Origin: Mycolicibacterium sp. GF69
GTDB taxonomy: Bacteria > Actinomycetota > Actinomycetes > Mycobacteriales > Mycobacteriaceae
Length of the DNA stretch: 64,000 nucleotides
Reading direction: 5' to 3'
Assembly: GCF_003284965.1 (NCBI RefSeq)
Contig: NZ_QMEW01000001.1
Coordinates: 1-64,000, forward strand
Made by a program: the position numbers and the translations under genes. Shown one piece after another: positions 34,496-43,022 of the stretch. Numbering within the stretch: position 1 is the stretch's first letter; each line of letters begins with the position of its first letter. The notes beneath the pieces were generated by a model. The model searched no databases, had not been told where the DNA came from, and saw only the letters and a list, made by a program, of their open reading frames with translations.

Positions 34496-35350
34496 TCAGG
34501 CCTGCGGTACCAGCGCCAGTTGACGGCTCTGCACCACGATGTGGCCCTCGCAATCGACAACGATGTGGTCCTCGTCGAACCAGTCCTGGCCGATCTGCAC
34601 CGTCGTGCAGAGCACCCGCAGCCATCCGTCGGCGGGCAGGGTGCGCAGATACGCGGTCAGTTGGACGGTGGGCGCCCAGCCGAACCGCTTGACGCCGAAC
34701 GTCACCGGCGCGGAGACGTCGCCACACAGCAGCGCGAACAGCACGTCGGGCGCCACGCCCTTGGGACGCACCCAGTACTCGATCACCGGGGGCCCGCCGT
34801 CGGACCGCGGCTCCATCGTGGTCAGCGAGGGCCGGATGTCGCAGCCGCGCGCGAGATGGACGATGTCGGCCATCGGATGGCCCTCCCCGATCGGCTCCAG
34901 GCCGGGCGGCGGGTCCGGCTGCATCAACGGGATCACGGGGTTGACGGACAGCAAGGGTGCTACGTGGTGCTCCGGGTCGCCGAGCGTGATCGCGGCCCGC
35001 ACGGCCGTCCGCCCGCCTTGTCTGAGCTCGACGTCGATCAGGCTGACGCGGCGTCCGCGCTTGCGCACCGTGGTGACGACCTGCATCGGGCCGGGGTCGG
35101 GCGCCCACAGGAAGTTCCCGGACACGGCGATGGGCTGGGCGTCGCCGCTGGGCTGATCCCCCGAGTCGTCCCCTGCCGTGCGCGCGTGGGCCCCGTGTTC
35201 GATGCGTGCGGCGTTCGCGCACAGCGCCAACATCGCACCGCCGTGCACCTTCGGTCCGATCGTCCAATTTTCGTTCAGCACACCGTGATACACGCCGTCA
35301 CCGGCGTCGGTGAGTGCCATCGCGTCGGTAAACAGGGTGGAGCCGGCCAT
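34496..35350 (-). CDS. Acyl-CoA thioesterase-like double hot-dog protein (Rv0499-like)
   Basis: This 284-residue protein has a tandem hot-dog arrangement typical of TesB-like mycobacterial thioesterase-family proteins. The N-terminal segment is ENWTIGPKVHGGAMLALCAN, followed by VSGNFLWAPDPG and TTVRKRGRRVSLIDVELRQ. The C-terminal domain is TFGVKRFGWAPTVQLTAYLR. No clear catalytic Asp/Thr/Gln triad can be assigned. The ATG at 35350 has AGAAGGA upstream. It is 24 bp after the TIM-barrel gene, suggesting a shared transcript. Confidence 0.8.
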   Translation of the reverse strand: MAGSTLFTDAMALTDAGDGVYHGVLNENWTIGPKVHGGAMLALCANAARIEHGAHARTAGDDSGDQPSGDAQPIAVSGNFLWAPDPGPMQVVTTVRKRGRRVSLIDVELRQGGRTAVRAAITLGDPEHHVAPLLSVNPVIPLMQPDPPPGLEPIGEGHPMADIVHLARGCDIRPSLTTMEPRSDGGPPVIEYWVRPKGVAPDVLFALLCGDVSAPVTFGVKRFGWAPTVQLTAYLRTLPADGWLRVLCTTVQIGQDWFDEDHIVVDCEGHIVVQSRQLALVPQA

Positions 35351-35374
35351 CTGCAGAGTCCTTCTGGGATGAGG

Positions 35375-36220
35375 TCAGCGCAACAGGTGCGCGCGGGCGA
35401 ATAGCAACGACTCGACCAGCAACGCTTCGCGTTCTGCGGCGGTGCGTGCGCCGGACGTGGTCACTTCCAGGATCACATGTCCGCTGAAGTCGCTGGCCGC
35501 CAGCATCTCGCAGATTTCCACGGTCGGCTGGGTACCGCGGCCGGGCACGAGGTGTTCGTCGGTAGATGCGCCGCTGCCGTCGCACAGATGCAGATGAACT
35601 AGACCCTCGCCCATCCGGCGCGCCATCTCGAGCGCATCCGAGCCCGCGGTCGCGGTGTGTGACAGGTCGAGGGTGTAGTGCGCATGGTCGCCGTCGAGCG
35701 GATCGTAGGACGGCGCGAACGCCGAAAGGCCCGGTCCCGGTTTGCCGCCGCGTTTGCGCATCCGCTCGATCGAGGTCTGACCGGCGCCGAAAAACCGGTC
35801 GGCACGGAACGGGAACATGTTCTCGACGGCGACCAAGACGTCGCTGGACTCTTCCAGCTCGGCCACCTGCGCGGAGAAGCCCTCGGCGTAGCGGCGCTGC
35901 CACCGGAACGGCGGATGCACGACGACGGTCTGGGCGCCCAGCTCCTCGGCGGCGCGCACGCTGCGCGCCAGTTTGGGGATCGGGTTGGCACCCCACACCC
36001 GCTGCGTGATGAGCAGACACGGCGCGTGCACCGACAGCACCGGCACGTTGTACTTATCGGACAACCGCGCGACGGCCTCGACGTCCTGGCTGACGGTCTC
36101 GGCCCAGACCATCAGCTCGACGCCGTCATAGCCGAGCTTGGCCGCGTATTCGAAGGCCGCCTCGGTTCTCAGCGGATAGACGGAGGCCGTCGACAGACCG
36201 ACCTTGATGGCTGGGCGCAC
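35375..36220 (-). CDS. Sugar phosphate isomerase/epimerase-type TIM barrel (Rv0498-like)
   Basis: This 281-residue protein is of the AP-endonuclease-2/xylose-isomerase-like family. It has KVGLSTASVYPLRTEAAFEY, LGYDGVELMVW, VLSVHAPCLL, AQTVVVHPPFRW, VLVAVENMFPF, YTLDLSHTATAGSD and GHVILEVTTSG. The Glu and His residues in these strands would bind a divalent metal. Its real substrate is unknown. GTG 36220 starts 15 bp after the stop of the acidic repeat protein gene. It lies in a run of genes conserved with Rv0496-Rv0500. Confidence 0.85.
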   Translation of the reverse strand: MRPAIKVGLSTASVYPLRTEAAFEYAAKLGYDGVELMVWAETVSQDVEAVARLSDKYNVPVLSVHAPCLLITQRVWGANPIPKLARSVRAAEELGAQTVVVHPPFRWQRRYAEGFSAQVAELEESSDVLVAVENMFPFRADRFFGAGQTSIERMRKRGGKPGPGLSAFAPSYDPLDGDHAHYTLDLSHTATAGSDALEMARRMGEGLVHLHLCDGSGASTDEHLVPGRGTQPTVEICEMLAASDFSGHVILEVTTSGARTAAEREALLVESLLFARAHLLR

Positions 36221-36235
36221 GGGTTATTGGGCGCC

Positions 36236-37540
36236 TCAACCCGCCTGCATCAGCGCCAGCGGCCCGAAGGTGACCAACGCCCCGACCGCGACGGCGATCA
36301 GCGTGCTGCCGATGTCCTCGGTCTTGCGGACCACACGCACACCGACCACCAGGCCGAGGATCACCAGGACGCCGAGCACCAACGCCACGATGCTGTTCCA
36401 CTTCCACAGCTGATCGAACGCGATGAACAGTCCTGCGCCGAACGCCACCGCGACCACGCACTGACCGACAACCAGGGCTCCGCGCAAAATCGACGAGAAC
36501 ACTCCCGATCGCGCGGAGTCGGAGTCCTCCTCCAGATCGAGGTCGTCCGGATGCGCTCCGGTGCCGCGCACCACCACGTCGTCGGCAATGTCGTGGCCGC
36601 CGAACAGCGCATCGTCGGGGGACCGCAGGTACGACGGCAGGTCCTCGCGCTCGTCGTCGGCAGGCTCGGCCAGAGCGTCGGCTGCGTCGGCAGCCTCTTC
36701 GTCGGCCTGCGGATCGGCCCATTCAAGTGGGTCGGGGCTCATCTGCTCGGCGCCCACACCAGTGTCGACGTCCTCTGCTACCGCGGTGCGCTCGGCGGTG
36801 TCCTCCGCCGCGGTGCGCTCGGCGGTGTCCTCCGCCGCGGTGCGCTCGGCGGTGTCCTCTGCCGCGGTGCGCTCGGTGGTCGCGCCGCGCTCGGTGGTCG
36901 CGCCGCGCTCGGCTTTCGCGCCGCTACGCCGCCCGCCCATACCGAGGCGCCGCGCGAAGCTCGAGCGCCGCGGCGGGGCGAAGAAGTCCAGGTCCTCGTC
37001 GGCGTCGCGCTGTTCGATGTGGCTCTGGTAGTCGGCGACGGCAACGGCGTAGTCGTCGTCTTGCTCCTCGGCGGCGGGCTCCGAAGCCGCGATCTCGGTG
37101 TCCGTCCCGGTGTCGTCGCCACCCGGCTCGTCGACCTCGGATTCGTAGACCTCGGGCTCTGCGTCGGGTTCCTCGACCTCGGGTTCTGCCTCGCCGACCT
37201 CGGGGTCTGCCTCCTCGACCTCGGGTTCTGCCTCATCGACGTGGTCGACGGCACCGTTCGTGGCGGCGGACTCCGGCTCGGCGGGGGCGACAGGTTCGGC
37301 TTCGGCGGGCGGTTCGACCACTGCGGCCGACGACCGGCCCGTATCCGGCGCATCGTCGCCATGGTCACGAATGACCGGGATCTCGCCGGTCAGTTCGGCG
37401 ACGGTGACCGAGTCGGTGGCCCCACGTCGACGACGGCGCCGCCCACCGATCGGCGGGGCACCGATCGTGCCGTTGCGCGCCAGCAACTCCGCGACCGAGA
37501 TCGGCCGCGTATTGCTGTGGTCGTCTTCAGTTCCTGTCAT
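36236..37540 (-). CDS. Acidic repeat-containing membrane protein (Rv0497-like)
   Basis: This 434-residue protein has a long N-terminal disordered cytosolic region rich in Glu, Pro and Ala. It includes EVEEADPEVGEAEPEVEE-type repeats (about residues 95-150) and tandem TAAEDTAER nonapeptides (about 218-250). Three transmembrane helices follow near residues 350-370, 380-402 and 412-430. A conserved N-terminal patch RPISVAELLARNG is reminiscent of other actinobacterial envelope proteins. The repeat tract is a DNA minisatellite. The function is unknown. ATG at 37540 is the first start after a 26-bp gap from ppx. Confidence 0.85.
   Translation of the reverse strand: MTGTEDDHSNTRPISVAELLARNGTIGAPPIGGRRRRRRGATDSVTVAELTGEIPVIRDHGDDAPDTGRSSAAVVEPPAEAEPVAPAEPESAATNGAVDHVDEAEPEVEEADPEVGEAEPEVEEPDAEPEVYESEVDEPGGDDTGTDTEIAASEPAAEEQDDDYAVAVADYQSHIEQRDADEDLDFFAPPRRSSFARRLGMGGRRSGAKAERGATTERGATTERTAAEDTAERTAAEDTAERTAAEDTAERTAVAEDVDTGVGAEQMSPDPLEWADPQADEEAADAADALAEPADDEREDLPSYLRSPDDALFGGHDIADDVVVRGTGAHPDDLDLEEDSDSARSGVFSSILRGALVVGQCVVAVAFGAGLFIAFDQLWKWNSIVALVLGVLVILGLVVGVRVVRKTEDIGSTLIAVAVGALVTFGPLALMQAG
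36781..36912. repeat. Minisatellite: 27-bp x3.7 followed by 18-bp x2
   Basis: Units of 27 bp occupy 36781-36807, 36808-36834 and 36835-36861, with a partial fourth to about 36879. Two 18-bp units follow at about 36877-36912. All keep the reading frame of the Rv0497-like gene. Confidence 0.92.
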
Positions 37541-37566
37541 CTTTGTTTGCCTTCGGGCCTCGTCAC

Positions 37567-38565
37567 CTATCGTCCAGCATTGCGCACAAACGTCTGTACT
37601 GAGGCTGGATTGTCGGCACCGCCGACGAGTCCGCTGCCGTCTGCTTCGCTGTCGAGTCTCCGCAGAATCAGCCCCTCCCGCAACGCCCAGGGGCAGATGT
37701 CGACGGTCTCGACGCCGAGGACCTTCATACTCGCCTCAGCGACAAGCGCTCCGGCCACGATCTGTGGCGCCCGATCGGCACTCACCCCTTCCAGTTCGGC
37801 ACGGTCAGCCGCGGTCATCCTAGAGATGAAAGCTATGAGCTGCCTTAAGCCGGTCGCCGTCAGCGTCCGTTTGACCCGCGGGCCCGCCCCGGACGGCGCC
37901 GCGCCGGTCAGCCGGGCCAGCGAACGAAACGTCTTCGACGACGCCACCGCCAGGTCCGGAGCGCCGGCCTTGAGCATCTCGGTGCCGGCGTCGGCCAGTT
38001 CGGTGGTCAACCAGTCGCGCAACATCGCGACCCGCCGCCTGCCCGGCGGATCGGCGGACAGCCATTCGCGGGTGAGCCGGCCCGCGCCGAGCGGCAGCGA
38101 CAGCGCCACCTCCGGCTCCTCGTCGACGCCGTTGCACAGCTCCAGCGATCCGCCCCCGATGTCGATGTTGATGATGCGTCCGGCGCTCCACCCGTACCAG
38201 CGGCGGACGGCCAAGAACGTCAGCCGCGACTCGTCGACGCCGGCGAGCACGCGCAGCGCAACCCCGGTCTCGGCGAGCACGCGGGCGAGCAACTCCTCGG
38301 AGTTCTTGGCGTCGCGCACCGCGGAGGTGGCGAAGGCCATCAGTTCCGAACACCCGGAACTGGTGGCGATTCTGGCGAATTCGTCGATGGTGCCGATGAG
38401 TTTGTCGGCACCCCGACGGGTCAGCTTGCCGGAGTCGTCGATGGCCTCGGCGAGCCGCAGCGAGGCCTTGGTCGAGCTCATCGGCGTCGGGTGACCACCA
38501 CGTCGAGCGTCCACCACCAAAAGGTGAACTGTGTTGCTGCCGACGTCGAGCACGCCTAATCGCAC
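37567..38565 (-). CDS. ppx: Ppx/GppA-family exopolyphosphatase
   Basis: This 332-residue actin-like ATPase-fold phosphatase has the phosphate-1 loop [16 protein letters not shown] (residues 4-19), the catalytic-glutamate region near [11 protein letters not shown], and phosphate-2 [11 protein letters not shown]. It covers only the Ppx/GppA N-terminal domains, as in short mycobacterial Ppx1 (Rv0496). It hydrolyses polyphosphate or pppGpp. A polyphosphate kinase 2 gene also occurs in this window at 61.6 kb. The GTG at 38565 has reverse TAAGTT exactly seven bases upstream. Confidence 0.93.
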   Translation of the reverse strand: MRLGVLDVGSNTVHLLVVDARRGGHPTPMSSTKASLRLAEAIDDSGKLTRRGADKLIGTIDEFARIATSSGCSELMAFATSAVRDAKNSEELLARVLAETGVALRVLAGVDESRLTFLAVRRWYGWSAGRIINIDIGGGSLELCNGVDEEPEVALSLPLGAGRLTREWLSADPPGRRRVAMLRDWLTTELADAGTEMLKAGAPDLAVASSKTFRSLARLTGAAPSGAGPRVKRTLTATGLRQLIAFISRMTAADRAELEGVSADRAPQIVAGALVAEASMKVLGVETVDICPWALREGLILRRLDSEADGSGLVGGADNPASVQTFVRNAGR

Positions 38566-38571
38566 TCGTTC

Positions 38572-38590
38572 AACTTAATGGGTCTACCGT
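38572..38590. promoter_or_regulatory. Divergent leaderless promoters for ppx and the Cys-rich protein
   Basis: Reverse TAAGTT (38577 to 38572) sits seven bases from the ppx GTG. Forward TACCGT (38585-38590) is nine bases from GTG 38599. The two transcripts would start 34 bp apart with no leaders. Confidence 0.5.
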
Positions 38591-38598
38591 GGGAAATT

Positions 38599-39375
38599 GT
38601 GAGCGCACCGCATCGTGGCGAGGTTGAACTCGATTTCGCCCGTGAGTGGGTCGAGTTCTACGACCCCGACAATGCAGAGCACCTGATCGCCGCCGACATG
38701 ACGTGGCTGCTATCCCGGTGGACCTGTGTATTCGGCACTCCGGCCTGCCAGGGCACGGTGGCCGGCCGTCCGGACGACGGCTGCTGTTCGCACGGCGCGT
38801 TCATGTCCGACAAGGACGACATCGCCAGTCTGGACGACGCGGTCAAGACGCTGACGGACGAGGACTGGCAGTTCCGCGAGAAGGGGCTCGGTAAGAAGGG
38901 CTACCTCGAGATGGACTCCTACGACGATAAACCCAACTTGCGCACGCGAAAGTACAAGGGCGCCTGCATCTTCCTCAACCGGCCCGGTTTCGCCGGCGGC
39001 ATCGGCTGCGCACTGCACAGCAAGGCCCTCAAGCTGGGCGTCGAACCGCTGACCATGAAGCCCGAGGTCTGCTGGCAACTGCCGATCCGGCGCACCCAGG
39101 AGTGGGTGGAGCGGGCCGACGGGTCAGAGATCCTCAAGACGTGGATCACCGAGTACGACCGTCGCGGCTGGGGTGAAGGCGGCGCCGATCTGCATTGGTA
39201 CTGCACTGGCGACCCGAATGCGCACGTCGGCAGCAAGCCCGTGTGGGAGTCCTACGCACCCGAGCTGACCGAACTTCTCGGCGAGAAGGCATACGCGGAA
39301 CTCGCGGCGATGTGCAAGCGGCGCAGTGCATTAGGTCTAATCGCCGTACATCCCGCGACCCGCCTGGCCGAATGA
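38599..39375 (+). CDS. Conserved cysteine-rich protein (Rv0495c-like)
   Basis: This 258-residue cytosolic protein has seven cysteines grouped as [39 protein letters not shown] and PEVCWQLP. The spacing suggests a metal or iron-sulfur site. Residues 62-63 are an adjacent Cys-Cys pair. No enzyme family can be named with confidence. The start is either GTG 38599, predicted leaderless, or ATG 38578 seven codons earlier, and I favour 38599. The stop overlaps the YCII gene start, and the ppx gene is divergent. Actinobacterial conservation is known through Rv0495c. Confidence 0.85.
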   Translation: MSAPHRGEVELDFAREWVEFYDPDNAEHLIAADMTWLLSRWTCVFGTPACQGTVAGRPDDGCCSHGAFMSDKDDIASLDDAVKTLTDEDWQFREKGLGKKGYLEMDSYDDKPNLRTRKYKGACIFLNRPGFAGGIGCALHSKALKLGVEPLTMKPEVCWQLPIRRTQEWVERADGSEILKTWITEYDRRGWGEGGADLHWYCTGDPNAHVGSKPVWESYAPELTELLGEKAYAELAAMCKRRSALGLIAVHPATRLAE

Positions 39376-39665
39376 AGCTCTTCCTGTTCCGGCTCATACC
39401 ACCACGGGCCGACTTCGCCCAGACCATGACCACGGGCGAGCAACAGGCGATGGCTGCGCATCAGGAATATTGGCAGCAACTGCGTGCCGACGGACGCGTG
39501 GTGGTCTACGGCCCGGTCGCCGATCCTGAAGGCGTTTGGGGACTAGGCGTGCTACGGGCGACCGACCGCGCCGAGGTACTCACACTCGCTGAGCTCGACC
39601 CCTCAGTGACCGCCGGTGTCAACACGTTTGACGTATTCGAGATCATGGGCGGCACCACTGGCTGA
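39372..39665 (+). CDS. YCII-domain protein
   Basis: This 97-residue YciI-like dimeric ferredoxin-fold protein begins [20 protein letters not shown] and has [20 protein letters not shown] and [16 protein letters not shown]. The family histidine is present in MAAHQEYW, and the usual companion aspartate in ELDPSV. No reaction is established for this group. The ATG overlaps the previous TGA, so it is translationally coupled to the Cys-rich protein. A hairpin follows six bases after the stop. Confidence 0.82.
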   Translation: MKLFLFRLIPPRADFAQTMTTGEQQAMAAHQEYWQQLRADGRVVVYGPVADPEGVWGLGVLRATDRAEVLTLAELDPSVTAGVNTFDVFEIMGGTTG

Positions 39666-39670
39666 GTGGT

Positions 39671-39719
39671 GATTTGGGTGTAGTTAGATGCGCTGACCGC
39701 AACCATCTACACCGAAATC
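39671..39719. terminator. Bidirectional hairpin between the YCII gene and regX3
   Basis: GATTTGGGTGTAG (39671-39683) pairs with CTACACCGAAATC (39707-39719) with one mismatch in 13, across a 23-nt loop. It fills the 55-bp convergent gap. No U-tract is present. Confidence 0.7.
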
Positions 39720-39720
39720 G

Positions 39721-40407
39721 CTAGCCTTCGAGCTTGTAGCCGAGGCCGCGGACGGTGACCAGGTGCACCGGGTTGGCGGGGTCTGCCTCGATCTTCGATC
39801 GCAATCGCTTCACATGCACGTCAAGGGTTTTGGTGTCACCTACGTAGTCCGCGCCCCACACGCGATCGATGAGCTGGCCGCGAGTAAGCACTCTGCCGCT
39901 ATTGCGCATCAGGTACTCGAGTAGGTCGAACTCCTTGAGCGGCAGCGTGACCGGCTCACCGTTCACCGACACCACATGACGCTCGACGTCCATCCGGACC
40001 GGACCGGATTCCAGCACGCCGTCGCTGAGACCGACGTCGTCGTTGTCGGCACCGCGCCGCAGCACCGCGCGGATGCGGGCGATCAGCTCACGCGCAGAGT
40101 AAGGCTTCGTGACGTAATCGTCGGCACCGAGTTCGAGCCCGACGACCTTGTCGACCTCGCTGTCGCGCGCGGTCACCATGATCACCGGAACGCTTGAGCG
40201 CGAACGCAACTGCTTGCACACGTCCGTCCCGCTCATCCCGGGCAACATCAAGTCGAGCAGCACGATGTCGGCGCCGGCCCGCTCGAACTCGGCCAGGGCC
40301 GAGGGTCCGTCGGTGACGACGGTTGCCTCGAAGCCCTCCTTGCGAAGCAGAAAGGCCAGGGGATCGGCCAAGGACTCCTCGTCCTCCACGATCAGCACAC
40401 TGGTCAT
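39721..40407 (-). CDS. regX3: Phosphate-responsive response regulator RegX3
   Basis: This 228-residue OmpR/PhoB-type regulator has a receiver with phosphoacceptor Asp52 in [22 protein letters not shown] and [10 protein letters not shown]. The winged-helix DNA-binding domain contains [20 protein letters not shown] and [14 protein letters not shown]. Phosphorylated by SenX3 under phosphate limitation, it activates phosphate-uptake genes in mycobacteria. The ATG at 40407 overlaps the senX3 stop by four bases, so no intergenic MIRU of the kind found in M. tuberculosis is present. Counterpart: Rv0491. Confidence 0.96.
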   Translation of the reverse strand: MTSVLIVEDEESLADPLAFLLRKEGFEATVVTDGPSALAEFERAGADIVLLDLMLPGMSGTDVCKQLRSRSSVPVIMVTARDSEVDKVVGLELGADDYVTKPYSARELIARIRAVLRRGADNDDVGLSDGVLESGPVRMDVERHVVSVNGEPVTLPLKEFDLLEYLMRNSGRVLTRGQLIDRVWGADYVGDTKTLDVHVKRLRSKIEADPANPVHLVTVRGLGYKLEG

Positions 40408-41603
40408 TGGTCTCGCTGGTCCTCTCGTTCGACGTGCTCATCCTGATCATCATCATTTTTGGGATACGCCGGAATCGACAGGGTGAACGTCGATCCGGTT
40501 CCCGGCTGACTCCACAGCCGGATGCTTCCGTTGTGGTTGGCCGCCACATGCTTGACGATGGCCAACCCCAGCCCGGTGCCGCCGGTGGCCCGGGAGCGCG
40601 CCTTGTCGACGCGGAAGAAACGCTCGAACACCCGCTCCTGGTCCTCGCGAGCGATGCCGATACCGCGGTCGGTGACCGCGATCTCGATGTTGTCACCGCG
40701 CCGCCTGCGGCTGACCGACACCGACGACCCGTGCGGCGAGTATGCGATCGCATTGGAGACCAGGTTGGCGATCGCGGTGACCAGCAGCGGTTGGTCGCCG
40801 AGGGCGCGGAAACCGGTCGGCGCGTCGGTGGTGATCCTGATGTCGGCATTGTCGGCGGGCACCTTGTGCCGGGACAGCGCTTCGGCCACCACGGTGTCGA
40901 CGTCGACGGCCGTCAGGTCGGGCAGCCGTTCGGCGCCCTGCAGCCGGGACAGCTCGATCAGCTCGCCGATCATGTTGGCCAGCCGGTTGGATTCGGCGAC
41001 CATCTTCTCGGCGAAGCGGCGCACCGTCTCGGGATCGTCCGCCGACGCCAGCAGCGCCTCGGCCAGTAACCCCATGGCGCCGACGGGTGTCTTGAGCTCG
41101 TGGCTGACGTTGGCGACGAAATCCCTGCGGGTCGCTTCCATGCGGGCGTGTTCGGACTGATCGTCGACGTAGACGACCGCGAATCGACGATCCTGTTCGG
41201 TCAGCAATTGAACGTGCCCACGTACTGAAAGCCCGGATCGGCCCGGATTGGCCCGTTTGTGCGCGGCGAGGTCGACCTCTGCGGGCTCGCCGGTGGCCAG
41301 CGTGCGCTCGGCGGCCCGCCAGGCCCGCTCGTCGAGCAGCCGGTCCCGAACCAGCCCCAGCTCACGGGCCCGGTCGTTGGCGTACACCACATCGCGGAAG
41401 TGGTCGACCACCACGATTCCCGTGGGCGCCCGCGACGCGATGTGGGAGAGCATCTGAGAAACGGTGATACCCGTCTGGGCGACGGAGCGATGTTGCTTGC
41501 GGGCCTTCAACCGGGCCCTCAAACCCGCCCCGAGCGCCACACCGGCACCCAGAGCGAGCAGTGCGACCACCGCTGCGAGCAGCAGTGTCGAAACGACACT
41601 CAC
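40404..41603 (-). CDS. senX3: Sensor histidine kinase SenX3
   Basis: This 399-residue membrane kinase has one or two N-terminal helices (about residues 4-28), a PAS-like domain (about 45-145), and the H-box [15 protein letters not shown] with phosphoaccepting His168. The N box is [11 protein letters not shown], and G boxes are [11 protein letters not shown] and [10 protein letters not shown]. It senses phosphate status through the Pst system and phosphorylates RegX3. The C-terminus is very acidic. The GTG at 41603 has reverse TACGAT seven bases upstream, predicting a leaderless message. Counterpart: Rv0490. Confidence 0.96.
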   Translation of the reverse strand: MSVVSTLLLAAVVALLALGAGVALGAGLRARLKARKQHRSVAQTGITVSQMLSHIASRAPTGIVVVDHFRDVVYANDRARELGLVRDRLLDERAWRAAERTLATGEPAEVDLAAHKRANPGRSGLSVRGHVQLLTEQDRRFAVVYVDDQSEHARMEATRRDFVANVSHELKTPVGAMGLLAEALLASADDPETVRRFAEKMVAESNRLANMIGELIELSRLQGAERLPDLTAVDVDTVVAEALSRHKVPADNADIRITTDAPTGFRALGDQPLLVTAIANLVSNAIAYSPHGSSVSVSRRRRGDNIEIAVTDRGIGIAREDQERVFERFFRVDKARSRATGGTGLGLAIVKHVAANHNGSIRLWSQPGTGSTFTLSIPAYPKNDDDQDEHVEREDQRDQ

Positions 41604-41609
41604 GCGGAA

Positions 41610-41629
41610 ATCGTACGCATCCGGTGAAC
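41610..41629 (-). promoter_or_regulatory. senX3 -10 box and GGTGAAC heptamer
   Basis: Reverse TACGAT (41615 to 41610) sets the start at the senX3 GTG. GGTGAAC (41623-41629) resembles half of a PhoB/RegX3-type site, and a GTTCACC heptamer lies at 41707-41713. Autoregulation is inferred. Confidence 0.45.
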
Positions 41630-41712
41630 GTCATCCCAGCAGCGTGCGACCAAACCGGGACAAGTCACATACGGAAAGACACAAATTCGGACTCCGGTCC
41701 CCCGCTGTTCAC

Positions 41713-41736
41713 CGTCCGTTCGCCTCCGAACGGACG
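41713..41736 (-). terminator. Terminator-like hairpin after gpm
   Basis: CGTCCGTTCG and CGAACGGACG form a perfect 10-bp stem with a CCTC loop, five bases after the gpm stop. No U-tract follows. It separates gpm from senX3. Confidence 0.75.
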
Positions 41737-41740
41737 ACGG

Positions 41741-42490
41741 CTACTTGGCGCCTTGCGAGGCGACCGCGGCGGCGCCCGCGGCCGCGGCCTCCGGATCCAG
41801 GTAGGTGCCGCCGATGACCGTCGGCTTCAGGTCGGAGTCCAGGTCGTAGCGCAGCGGGATACCGGTCGGGATGTTGAGCCCGACGACCTCCTCGTCGGAC
41901 ATCCCGTCGAGGTGTTTGACCAGCGCGCGCAGCGAGTTGCCGTGTGCGGCGATGAGCACGGTCTTACCCGACCGCAGGTCCGGTTCGATCGTTTCGGTGT
42001 AGTACGGCACGAACCGCTCAACCACGTCCTTGAGGCATTCGGTGCGCGGCGGGCCACCGGGAACGTCGGCGTAGCGCGGGTCGTCGTCCTGGCTGTAGGT
42101 GCTGCCCAGCTCAATCGGCGGCGGCGGCGTGTCGTAGCTGCGCCGCCACGCCATGAACTGCTCCTCGCCGTACTTCTCCTTGGTCTCAGCCTTGTTCAGG
42201 CCCTGCAGCGCACCGTAGTGACGTTCGTTGAGCCGCCAGTCACGGTGCACCGGGATCCAGTGCCGGTCGGCCTTGTCCAACGCCAGGTTCGCGGTCGTGA
42301 TCGCGCGGCGCAGCAGCGAGGTGTAGAGCACGTCGGGTTGGCGGTCGAGTTCCTTGATCAGTTCGCCGGCGCGCACCGCTTCGGCGCGGCCCTTTTCGGT
42401 GAGGTCGACGTCGACCCACCCGGTGAACAGGTTCTTCGCGTTCCAGTCGCTCTCGCCGTGACGGAGCAGGATCAAAGTGCAGTCACCCAT
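41741..42490 (-). CDS. gpmA: Phosphoglycerate mutase (2,3-bisphosphoglycerate-dependent)
   Basis: This 249-residue glycolytic enzyme interconverts 3- and 2-phosphoglycerate. It has [20 protein letters not shown] (catalytic His near residue 11), the substrate-binding [12 protein letters not shown] and [13 protein letters not shown], and the second histidine in [16 protein letters not shown]. Its length and complete motifs mark a true dPGM rather than a phosphatase. A TAGGCT box lies eight bases upstream, so it may be transcribed without a leader, independent of the YbjN gene before it. Counterpart: Rv0489. Confidence 0.96.
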   Translation of the reverse strand: MGDCTLILLRHGESDWNAKNLFTGWVDVDLTEKGRAEAVRAGELIKELDRQPDVLYTSLLRRAITTANLALDKADRHWIPVHRDWRLNERHYGALQGLNKAETKEKYGEEQFMAWRRSYDTPPPPIELGSTYSQDDDPRYADVPGGPPRTECLKDVVERFVPYYTETIEPDLRSGKTVLIAAHGNSLRALVKHLDGMSDEEVVGLNIPTGIPLRYDLDSDLKPTVIGGTYLDPEAAAAGAAAVASQGAK

Positions 42491-42497
42491 GCCGGCG

Positions 42498-42503
42498 AGC
42501 CTA
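42498..42503 (-). promoter_or_regulatory. gpm -10 box overlapping the YbjN stop codon
   Basis: Reverse TAGGCT uses the TAG stop of the YbjN gene as its first three bases. Its last T is eight bases from the gpm ATG, predicting a leaderless start. Confidence 0.5.
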
Positions 42504-43022
42504 TCCCGAGTCGGAGTCGTCCTCGTCGTCGTCGATCAGGTGGGCGAAAGCCTGCAGGTTCTTCAGCGATTCGCCGCGCGAGACCCGCCACTCCCACTCT
42601 TTTTGGATCGACGAACGAAATCCCAACTCCAGCAACGTATTGAAGTCATTGTCGACGGCTTCGAGAACCTGGCCCAGAATGCGGTCGACCTCTTCGGAGG
42701 TGACCGACTCCAACGACATCCGGCCGACCAGATAGATGTCGCCGACGTTGTCGAGCGTGTAGGCGACCCCGTAGAGCCGGCGGTTGCGCTTGAGCAGGAA
42801 CCGGTACACACCCTCGTGGTCCTCGTCGGGTTTACGGCAGACGAAGGCCTCGATGCGCACCGAATGTTCGCCGATCGACAGGATCGTGTTGGTCTTCAGC
42901 CGTCGCTCACCGGGCAGTTCGACGATGATGCCCGGCAGTCCGCCGTGCGCGCCTTCGTGGCGGGTGCAGACCAGCCCGTTCTCCCTGCAGGCCTCCTCGA
43001 TGACCTTCGCGGCCCGACTCAT
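42501..43022 (-). CDS. YbjN-domain protein (Rv0487-like)
   Basis: This 173-residue protein has the YbjN/type III chaperone-like fold. The visible segments are [37 protein letters not shown] and [20 protein letters not shown], followed by an acidic tail ([10 protein letters not shown]). YbjN proteins are thought to be chaperone-like and lack a known catalytic role. The ATG at 43022 overlaps the mshA stop, so it is coupled to mycothiol synthesis, as Rv0487 is to mshA in M. tuberculosis. Confidence 0.88.
   Translation of the reverse strand: MSRAAKVIEEACRENGLVCTRHEGAHGGLPGIIVELPGERRLKTNTILSIGEHSVRIEAFVCRKPDEDHEGVYRFLLKRNRRLYGVAYTLDNVGDIYLVGRMSLESVTSEEVDRILGQVLEAVDNDFNTLLELGFRSSIQKEWEWRVSRGESLKNLQAFAHLIDDDEDDSDSG

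Noticed and set aside
36781-36912. Regular direct repeats considered as a CRISPR array
   Set aside because: There are no spacers between units, the repeats are in frame within a gene, and no cas genes are present.
35678-38494. A 938-codon open frame on the + strand
   Set aside because: It runs antisense to four well-supported genes (TIM barrel, acidic repeat protein, ppx and part of their gaps). High GC and the repeat tract remove stops. Its translation is low-complexity Arg/Gly/Val with no family motif.
39671-39719. Hairpin near regX3 considered as a MIRU element
   Set aside because: It is a single 49-bp inverted repeat in the convergent gap, not in the senX3-regX3 junction and not a 50-100-bp coding-type MIRU unit.
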